From positions 129,443 to 163,147 of the forward strand of contig NZEN01000005.1 of NCBI GenBank assembly GCA_002689665.1: a DNA stretch of 33,705 nt, given 5' to 3'. Position 1 is the first letter of the stretch. Every line of letters starts with the position of its first letter. This stretch comes from Opitutia bacterium (lineage in GTDB: Bacteria; Verrucomicrobiota; Verrucomicrobiia; Opitutales; Seribacteraceae). The notes below the pieces were generated by a model that was given only the letters and a program-made list of their open reading frames with translations, was not told where the DNA came from and did no database searches. Below, one piece after another: positions 26,884 to 33,705 of the stretch. Both the position numbers and the translations under genes were made by a program.

Positions 26884-28395
26884 ATGAAGAATCTTATTAA
26901 ACTACTGCTCTCACTGCTTTTTTTACACTCGTTCTCTCTCGCTTTCGGTCAAGAAGAGGACTCTGAGGAAGGCGGTGAATCCACGGCAGAGGCGTCTGTT
27001 ACAGGAGCTGCAACAGCCCCTGCAGTATCGGCACCAGGCTCGATCGAAAGTAATCCTGTGGTAGGTGCACTCCGCTCCGGGATTTCTATCAGTGCTATTA
27101 AATCCCTTGGCATTAAAAATCTTAGATCTCTATATGCTCAGGGCGGATTCGATAATCTGATAAGCACACTAGAAGCAGTAGCTAGTTCAACGGGTGATAT
27201 TGATTTAGAGTTACTATCAGCCCTTTCAGCTTACGATAAGTACATCAAAACTGCTGCTCTTGATGTCTCATCTATGTCTTTTTACACTTCTAGCGACAGA
27301 CCCGCTTTGGAAGCAGCAGCACTACTTGCCAGCACACTTCTTTCTGATCGTTCAGTCACTTCCGCTTCTGATTTATCTCCTAACATAAATGTTTCTTCCT
27401 TCACCACTGACTACAATATTGCCTTTGTGAATTTGCTTTCCAAATATGGTGCCATTGGTTCAAACGGCGATTCAGTAGTTGCAGAAATCCTTACGGGTTC
27501 ACTAAGCGATGCCCTTGACTTAGGTAGTAATACCAGAACTTCAAATTACCTAAGCTACCTTGCTACTTTCACTGGGAGTGCCTCATTTGGAGACCTCGAC
27601 GCAACATCCTCGGTGCTCGATATTCCTGTAGATAACATTTCAATTACTCCTGGAGCTATTGTATCTATAGGTTCAACTTCAAGCGAAAGCACTGTGGATG
27701 TGTCCACACTACTTGGTAAGGCAGCGTCAGATCATAGAGATTCTAGGAAAGTTCATGTAATTGGAGCAGCTAAAGATATGAAATTCTTCGGAGATGTTAT
27801 ATTTTCCAATTCTAATGATGCTGAGGACCACGCCCTTGTCCTAGGTGCTGCTGATGATTTTATGCTCGATGGAAGCGATGTCACCTACACAGGTTCTAAT
27901 CTTGGATTTGGTGCTGGTGGTGCTGATTCTGACAGCATGTACTTAGTTAATACTAATATCACTACTGGAGGAAACCTTGCGGCTGCTACCCTTGGGACAC
28001 TCAACATCAGCAATGCAAACTTCGAAGTAGGGAATGGTGGTCAAAATTCCGACCCCGACAATGTTTATCTATACGCAAATGAATTGATTCAGGTTAATGG
28101 GCTTAATTTTTCAGGCAGTCGATTGGATGATGTATACATGGAAGCAATCACAATCAACCTTAAAGATGTCGCATTTCCTAACACGGCTGATGTAATTCTG
28201 AAGAGTAGGGATGGAACAGTTAATTTCCCTGATACTTTTTCTAATTATAAAGTCGGTAGCGTAAACTTAACAAATGTTTCTCACGGTGGAACTGTGTTAA
28301 CAGAAAGTCATTTTGACGGGGTTGCCGGGCACCATGATTCATCCATTCGCTTACCGAACGGTACTGCAGCCGTTAAAATCCGTAAGCAATATTAA
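26884..28395 (+). CDS. Secreted hypothetical protein with repetitive, probably beta-helical C-terminal half
   Basis: Signal peptide MKNLIKLLLSLLFLHSFSLAFGQ. C-terminal half is rich in N/D/G/T with beta-helix-like strand repeats (DVIFSNSNDAEDHALVLGAADDFMLDGSDVTYTGSNLGFGAGGADSDSMYLVNTNI...). The longer ORF starts at 26857. Confidence 0.75.
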   Translation: MKNLIKLLLSLLFLHSFSLAFGQEEDSEEGGESTAEASVTGAATAPAVSAPGSIESNPVVGALRSGISISAIKSLGIKNLRSLYAQGGFDNLISTLEAVASSTGDIDLELLSALSAYDKYIKTAALDVSSMSFYTSSDRPALEAAALLASTLLSDRSVTSASDLSPNINVSSFTTDYNIAFVNLLSKYGAIGSNGDSVVAEILTGSLSDALDLGSNTRTSNYLSYLATFTGSASFGDLDATSSVLDIPVDNISITPGAIVSIGSTSSESTVDVSTLLGKAASDHRDSRKVHVIGAAKDMKFFGDVIFSNSNDAEDHALVLGAADDFMLDGSDVTYTGSNLGFGAGGADSDSMYLVNTNITTGGNLAAATLGTLNISNANFEVGNGGQNSDPDNVYLYANELIQVNGLNFSGSRLDDVYMEAITINLKDVAFPNTADVILKSRDGTVNFPDTFSNYKVGSVNLTNVSHGGTVLTESHFDGVAGHHDSSIRLPNGTAAVKIRKQY

Positions 28396-28415
28396 TTTCC
28401 GCAAATTTAAACATA

Positions 28416-29393
28416 ATGAAAAAAACATCATTACTTCTCGCCTTACTCAGCTCTTCACTTGTTTCTAACGCACAGACTGCTGCTGAGGCAAGCCAGTCGA
28501 GAATCCAGGGTACTCAAAGGGAACAACCAGCTCCTGTGACTGGTAAAAATATCACCGCACAAGAAGCCGAAGGCACAAACCCCGCAGAGAGTGACACAGG
28601 AGCCCAGAGACCTATTTCATTAAAGAAAAGTGGGATATCCTCCTTCTTTGGTTACGATACAAAATTATTCTACAGAGATAATCCTCTTTCAGTGGATAGT
28701 GCACTTAGTGAGATGAAAACTGGCATGTGGACGAATACTTTCTTCGGAGGTGCCGGACTAGGTGTATTCGATATGGACGACGCAGTCATAACCCCATACA
28801 TAGGAGGCAGTTATTCTATCAATGACTATTTGGAAACTGCTGTTCAAGAACTTGAATTGAATTACAACTCGACTAATGCATATGCTTTACTATTGGCCCA
28901 ATTTTCAAGTGGATGGTCTGGAAGAATTGGTGTCAGCTATGCCATGGACAAAAACACGGAATCCGATACCGAAGAATATTCAGAATTCTTTCCGAATATT
29001 GGAATTATGAAGTCACACACTTTATCATCCGAAACTGTTTCTATATTTGATGCTTATGTTGGTAAGCATGCATCTACTTCTAACCAAAATCCTGAAGACA
29101 GTTTAGATAATTTTGAAGTTACTGCCTCGTATGGACTAATCCACAGACAAGGTGCTTTTATCATTAAGCCAAAATATTTATTGAGCTATAAATCATACGA
29201 TAATGGTGAGAACTCAAATAGAGAAGATCTTACACACAATCTTTCTGTAAAGGTCGAATACCCATTAGCTGACTCTTTGTCGCTTAGTCTCTTCTCTGGT
29301 TACACTATCCGCGAAACTAGTGGATACGAACTAGGGGGTGACTATGAGAATTTTGACGGAGGTCTTGGACTTACCTTAAATTCAAGATTCTAA
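28416..29393 (+). CDS. Predicted outer-membrane beta-barrel protein
   Basis: Signal peptide MKKTSLLLALLSSSLVSNAQ; alternating amphipathic strands; C-terminal ...FDGGLGLTLNSRF ending in Phe. Confidence 0.75.
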   Translation: MKKTSLLLALLSSSLVSNAQTAAEASQSRIQGTQREQPAPVTGKNITAQEAEGTNPAESDTGAQRPISLKKSGISSFFGYDTKLFYRDNPLSVDSALSEMKTGMWTNTFFGGAGLGVFDMDDAVITPYIGGSYSINDYLETAVQELELNYNSTNAYALLLAQFSSGWSGRIGVSYAMDKNTESDTEEYSEFFPNIGIMKSHTLSSETVSIFDAYVGKHASTSNQNPEDSLDNFEVTASYGLIHRQGAFIIKPKYLLSYKSYDNGENSNREDLTHNLSVKVEYPLADSLSLSLFSGYTIRETSGYELGGDYENFDGGLGLTLNSRF

Positions 29394-29414
29394 TTGTTTA
29401 GATTCAGCAATAAA

Positions 29415-30200
29415 ATGTTGTACTTCGCCGTTGCATCTGCAGCGGCGTTTTTTTTGCACGGGCAAAAACCTATAGTTAGTTTTGTCTCCGGTAAAGTAGA
29501 ATATGTTGAGTTAAAGAATGGTAAAGCCAACAATATTGGGACTCTTGAAAACAACTCCACAATTCAATCAAATCATCTGATTGCCACTGCCAAAGGTTCA
29601 AGAACAGAAATACAGCACGATTCTAAGATTTGGCGATTAGGTAGTCTATCTGCTGCGAAATGGATAGATGAGAACTCATTCTGGATTCACTCCGGAAGCG
29701 CATTATTTTGCTCAGAGGAAATTACCACCGTTCATTTCAGCTCAATTGATGCAAACGCTACATTCAAGGGGAAAGGAACAATCATAGTAGAAGCGACCAG
29801 TAATGGAGGATTCAAATTCATTCCACTTGAAGCAAAAGGAACAATAACTACCGTTAAAGGTGGTGATAAAGATATAAATGAGGGACAGATGCTACTTGTT
29901 TTAGGAAAACCCAGTGAATTTGGTGATGCATACGATCTTGATCTTACGTTACTCGTTAAATCGAGTCGTCTTCTTAACAGCTTTCCTACCCCGCTTGCCA
30001 CATTCGATCAGATTGGACTCGCTATTTATGTTCAGCAATTGAAACTAAAAGGGAAGTATGATGCCTTGATTGGGGATGCTACGACAAATGAAAATTTGCA
30101 ATTATGGAAGTTTGGTAAAAAGACTGGTTTAGAACCTCCAACTAAAAAAAGTCCAGAAAGTAAGAAGGGATTCTTTAAGAGTTTTTTTGGTAAGGAGTAA
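29415..30200 (+). CDS. FecR-like domain secreted protein
   Basis: Signal peptide MLYFAVASAAAFFLHGQ (ATG at 29415; TTG start at 29394 also possible). FecR-like VSGKVEYVELKNGKANNIGTLENNSTIQSNHLIATAKGSRTEIQHDSKIWRLGSLS. Confidence 0.7.
   Translation: MLYFAVASAAAFFLHGQKPIVSFVSGKVEYVELKNGKANNIGTLENNSTIQSNHLIATAKGSRTEIQHDSKIWRLGSLSAAKWIDENSFWIHSGSALFCSEEITTVHFSSIDANATFKGKGTIIVEATSNGGFKFIPLEAKGTITTVKGGDKDINEGQMLLVLGKPSEFGDAYDLDLTLLVKSSRLLNSFPTPLATFDQIGLAIYVQQLKLKGKYDALIGDATTNENLQLWKFGKKTGLEPPTKKSPESKKGFFKSFFGKE
29426..29455 (+). terminator. Rho-independent terminator-like hairpin plus T8, inside the 5' end of the FecR-like CDS
   Basis: CGCCGTTGCA-TC-TGCAGCGGCG (10-bp GC-rich stem with one G-U) followed directly by TTTTTTTT, about 33 bp after the beta-barrel gene stop. 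Confidence 0.75.
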
Positions 30201-30206
30201 ATTTCT

Positions 30207-30980
30207 ATGACCCCGCAAAGAAAGGTTCTTTTTCCAATTCTTTGCTTCATTTGCTTTATTTCACTTGGGTATTCTCTCAGCTTGAAGCAAAAAGCACTGA
30301 GAGGAGATACTGATGCACAAATACGAATAGGTTTCAATTACATGAACCAGACGCCGTCGGATTGGGCTAGTGTGATATTTTGGTTTCAACTTGCTTCCGA
30401 TCGCGAGCAGGCATTACCCTGTTTCTGGCTTGGTCATATATACCAAAATGGGCTCGGCACCCAAGTTAACCTATCGAAATCTATTTATTTTTATGAAAAA
30501 GGTGCCTCTCTCAAATCAACGGATTGCTCAAAAGCACTCGCCTACCTATACGATAAGCAATTTAGACACCTTGAAGCTAATACATGGAAGATCATTTATC
30601 TAGAATCATCAAAACATCATGCTAACCGATCTTCATTGGATAATATTGGATCTCTAAGTAGTCTCGAACATCAGCAAGCAAAGTTGCTTGCCGCCGAAAT
30701 TAAAAGTTCTTGGCTAGTTAAAAATGAAAGCCCAATTCTTGACCCAATAACGAAAGCTCCAGAATTTCGAAGCATAGCTCTAAGTAATGGAAATTATTAC
30801 AAAGGATATATTTTTAGAGACAAACCTCATGGATATGGAATGGTAAAATCCAATAATGGTGAAACTTACTTCGGACACTTTAAAAACGGAAGAATGCATG
30901 GCCCGGGACAGCAATTCTCAAGTGATGGTCAAATTATATTCAAAGGGCACTGGTCCAATGGCAAACCTCTAATCAAGTAA
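30207..30980 (+). CDS. Sel1-like repeat and MORN repeat protein
   Basis: Sel1-like repeats (ALRGDTDAQIRIGFNYMN..., FWLGHIYQNGLGTQVNLSKSIYFYEKGA) and MORN-like repeats (YYKGYIFRDKPHGYGMVKSNNGETYFGHFKNGRMHGPGQQFSSDGQIIFKGHWSNGKP). Confidence 0.85.
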   Translation: MTPQRKVLFPILCFICFISLGYSLSLKQKALRGDTDAQIRIGFNYMNQTPSDWASVIFWFQLASDREQALPCFWLGHIYQNGLGTQVNLSKSIYFYEKGASLKSTDCSKALAYLYDKQFRHLEANTWKIIYLESSKHHANRSSLDNIGSLSSLEHQQAKLLAAEIKSSWLVKNESPILDPITKAPEFRSIALSNGNYYKGYIFRDKPHGYGMVKSNNGETYFGHFKNGRMHGPGQQFSSDGQIIFKGHWSNGKPLIK

Positions 30981-31048
30981 CAGATGGGAAAGAAAACCTT
31001 ATCCGTTGAAATTTAAAATCTAAGATTTAAAATTAGAGCACTCCTATC

Positions 31049-31213
31049 TTATTGAATCCCGCTATCCTCGTTATGGTGATCCATGACACTATTCACATAA
31101 ATCTTAGTGGCAATAATCCCTAAAACTACGGCAGCGAGCATAATAACGGGAACCAACATTACTGGTAGGCGATTTTTGGTGTGTCCTAACTTAGGGTCGT
31201 CAATAAAGTCCAT
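31049..31213 (-). CDS. 54-aa single-TM membrane microprotein downstream of korB
   Basis: Minus-strand ATG to TAA: MDFIDDPKLGHTKNRLPVMLVPVIMLAAVVLGIIATKIYVNSVMDHHNEDSGIQ. One clear TM helix; below the 60-aa cutoff of the supplied ORF track. Confidence 0.6.
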   Translation of the reverse strand: MDFIDDPKLGHTKNRLPVMLVPVIMLAAVVLGIIATKIYVNSVMDHHNEDSGIQ

Positions 31214-31264
31214 ATTATATTACTAATTTTTGATATAGCTGAGGTCAAATATTTAGAGTAACCC

Positions 31265-32296
31265 CTACCCTTCAACTACCCAGGAATTATTTCCTGTTAG
31301 AAGTTCCTGAAGCGAACCTTCACCTTTTGCCCGGGCATGATCTATTTGGCCGACCACTGACTCTTCATAGGTTTCTCGCCCCTCCAGTTGTCTAAGTACC
31401 CCCAACGGTGTTGGATAAGTGGGATATGTCATTTGGGCAAGTAAAGTGGCGTATGCTGGATTGGGATCTTTGGGGTTATGCACCATTAAATCATCAGTAG
31501 AACATCCTTCTGATAATTCAACCGTCTCCATATTCAGCCCATTCAGTTTGATTCCTTTGGAATCTCCTTCGCCATAAACTAGAGGTTTACCTTCTTCAAG
31601 AAACATGACCTGATCATTACGAACATCTCTTCCTGTTACGGAATCAAAGGTCTTGTTGTTAAAAATGACGCAGTTTTGGAAGACTTCAACAAATGAAGTT
31701 CCCTTGTGGGCTTGTGCCGCCTTAAATGTCTCCACCATATGCTTTTGATCTGTATCAGTGGTGCGAGCAATGAAAGTGGCTTCGCTTCCCAAAGCAAAAA
31801 GTAAAGGGTTTACTGGATAATCAACTGAACCAGCTGGAGTACTTTTGGTTCTCTTTCCAACCTCAGATGTCGGACTGTATTGCCCTTTGGTCAAACCGTA
31901 AATTCGGTTGTTAAATAAGAGTACATTAATATCCAGGTTTCTACGCAGAAGGTGCAGAAGATGATTCGCCCCGATTGACAGACCATCGCCATCTCCGGTA
32001 ATCATCCAGACGGACAAGTCGGGATTAGCAACCTTTACTCCTGTGGCAACAGTTGGTGCCCTTCCATGAATAGTATGAAAGCCATATGTGTTCATGTAGT
32101 AGGGAAAACGGCTTGAACAACCAATTCCGCTCACCACAACAAACTTTTCCTTAGGTACACCAAGATCTGGCAGAGTTCGTTGCACCGCATTGAGGATAGC
32201 ATAGTCGCCACAACCGGGGCACCAACGAACATCGTTGGGAGTGACAAAATCTTTTTTCGTTAATGTACCTTCTTCAGTAGTTGTACTCATATTCAA
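31265..32296 (-). CDS. korB: 2-oxoacid:ferredoxin oxidoreductase beta subunit
   Basis: RWCPGCGDYAILNAVQRTLPDLG, GIGCSSRFPYYM, GDGDGLSIGANHLLHLLRRN, YGLTKGQYSPTSEVG. Confidence 0.93.
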   Translation of the reverse strand: MNMSTTTEEGTLTKKDFVTPNDVRWCPGCGDYAILNAVQRTLPDLGVPKEKFVVVSGIGCSSRFPYYMNTYGFHTIHGRAPTVATGVKVANPDLSVWMITGDGDGLSIGANHLLHLLRRNLDINVLLFNNRIYGLTKGQYSPTSEVGKRTKSTPAGSVDYPVNPLLFALGSEATFIARTTDTDQKHMVETFKAAQAHKGTSFVEVFQNCVIFNNKTFDSVTGRDVRNDQVMFLEEGKPLVYGEGDSKGIKLNGLNMETVELSEGCSTDDLMVHNPKDPNPAYATLLAQMTYPTYPTPLGVLRQLEGRETYEESVVGQIDHARAKGEGSLQELLTGNNSWVVEG

Positions 32297-32299
32297 TAA

Positions 32300-33705
32300 T
32301 TAGTTAGAAGATAGATGCTTAACAAATTCTTCTCGAAGTTCTACGACTTTGAAAGGTTTGCCCTGCAATTTATTAAATGAGATTATATCGCGAACATACT
32401 TTGCTTTTAGTATCGTACTCAATTGTCCCAAGTTCAGCTCCGGAACAATTACTTTTTTGAAAGATGATAATAATGTATCCAAATCATTGGGCAAAGGATT
32501 TAAGTGCCTGAGGTGGATACTGCTGACAGAAAAACCCTCATCCTGAAGGGCTTTAGTAGCTGAAAAGATTGCACCATAGGTCCCTCCCCAACCAATGACC
32601 AATAAATCACCTTCTTTTTCACCCTGCACGGCGATAGGATCATAACTCTTGGCGATGCCATTTATCTTTTCTGCCCGTAGTTGGGACATTTTCTCATGGT
32701 TTTCAGGGTCATAACTAACGCCACCATCTTCTGATTTCTCCAAGCCTCCAATCCGATGTTCAAGACCTGCTTGTCCAGGTATTGCCTGAGTACGAGCAAG
32801 AGTCTCAGGGTCCCTTTTGTAAACAATTAATTCTTCATTGGGGTCCGCAAATTTAGTATCGATCGCAGGAAGTTCAGAAACATTTGGTATTTTCCATGGC
32901 TCTGCCCCATTGGCTACATATAGGTCACTTAGCAAAATAACTGGTGTCATGTAAGTAAGAGCAATTCGACTCGCTTCGATGGCACAATCAAAACAATCTG
33001 AAGGAGAATGAGCGGCAATAACAGGCAAAGGGCAGTCTCCGTGCCTGGCATAAAGGCTTTGCAATAAATCACTCTGTTCTGTCTTCGTAGGCAGTCCAGT
33101 ACTTGGTCCCCCTCGTTGAACATCGACAATGACAACGGGCAGCTCTGTGATTGATGCCAAGCCAATAAACTCACTTTTCAAACACATCCCCGGGCCACTT
33201 GTCGCTACGACGGATAAGTCCCCAGCGAAACTTGCTCCAATCGCCATTCCCATGGCAGCGATTTCATCTTCAGCCTGTAAAGTTTTCACACCAAATTTTT
33301 TCAAAGCAGACAAACCCTCCAGGATAGGAGAAGCTGGAGTAATCGGATAACCCGCATACAAAAGTTCCCGATTTGCCTGCTTGGCTCCGGCTACGAGTCC
33401 GTAGACCAACGCTTCATTTCCTGAAATCTTACGATAAACACCTGCCTGCACAGGTGCCTTAGATACCTGATAACGGTTACGGGCAGTTTCCATCGTATGG
33501 CCTAAATTAAATCCCGCCCTAAGAGCAGTTGAATTTGCAACTGCAAGTTCGGGAAGTTTTTTACCCCACTTATCACTGAAAAATTTTAATGTTGGTTCCA
33601 ACGGGCGACCATATACATAGTACATAAACCCAAGGGCGAAGAAATTCTTACAACGGGCCTTGTCAGAAGGTTTCAGGGGACTTTCCTTCAGCGCCTCCTT
33701 GGTTA
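32300..33705 (-). CDS. korA: 2-oxoacid:ferredoxin oxidoreductase alpha subunit (5' truncated by window edge)
   Basis: YAGYPITPASPILEGLSALKKFGVKTLQAEDEIAAMGMAIGASFAG, TSGPGMCLKSEFIGLA. Frame stays open past 33625 (...ALKESPLKPSDKARCKNFFALGFMYYVYGR). Confidence 0.93.
   Translation of the reverse strand, partial: TKEALKESPLKPSDKARCKNFFALGFMYYVYGRPLEPTLKFFSDKWGKKLPELAVANSTALRAGFNLGHTMETARNRYQVSKAPVQAGVYRKISGNEALVYGLVAGAKQANRELLYAGYPITPASPILEGLSALKKFGVKTLQAEDEIAAMGMAIGASFAGDLSVVATSGPGMCLKSEFIGLASITELPVVIVDVQRGGPSTGLPTKTEQSDLLQSLYARHGDCPLPVIAAHSPSDCFDCAIEASRIALTYMTPVILLSDLYVANGAEPWKIPNVSELPAIDTKFADPNEELIVYKRDPETLARTQAIPGQAGLEHRIGGLEKSEDGGVSYDPENHEKMSQLRAEKINGIAKSYDPIAVQGEKEGDLLVIGWGGTYGAIFSATKALQDEGFSVSSIHLRHLNPLPNDLDTLLSSFKKVIVPELNLGQLSTILKAKYVRDIISFNKLQGKPFKVVELREEFVKHLSSN

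Noticed and set aside
26705-30980. Genomic island integrated at tRNA-Leu
   Set aside because: No integrase or transposase, and no obvious duplicate of the tRNA 3' end downstream was seen.
31009-31034. AT-only imperfect inverted repeat AATTTAAAATCT/AGATTTAAAATT between the Sel1/MORN gene and the microprotein
   Set aside because: Has a mismatch, essentially no loop and no GC pairs; could equally be a short direct repeat in AT-rich spacer.

Overview
The window looks like an ordinary chromosomal segment from a low/moderate-GC Gram-negative bacterium. The gene content (BatA-E operon, Asp23/AmaP pair beside accC, KorAB) suggests a marine Verrucomicrobiota/PVC-type organism; this is inference, not tested. 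Contents left to right: 3' end of accC; Asp23/Gls24 protein and an AmaP-like partner; gcvT (-); CNNM/CBS protein; lgt; mreB-mreC-mreD-mrdA (PBP2); a thioredoxin-like protein; a 1249-aa CHASE2-adenylate cyclase (-); a MoxR/DUF58/BatA-BatB/C-BatD-BatE operon; dnaX (-) preceded by an SRP RNA gene (-); aroC; a hypothetical protein; tRNA-Leu(CAG); a four-gene putative surface module (secreted repeat protein, beta-barrel, FecR-like, Sel1/MORN); a 54-aa membrane microprotein (-); and korB/korA (-, korA runs off the right edge). No CRISPR array, transposase or integrase was seen. The most interesting signals are (i) an A10 slippery run in dnaX, just after the gamma-like domains, with an immediate -1-frame UGA and an SD-like upstream element, and (ii) a textbook rho-independent terminator embedded in the signal-peptide codons of the FecR-like gene.
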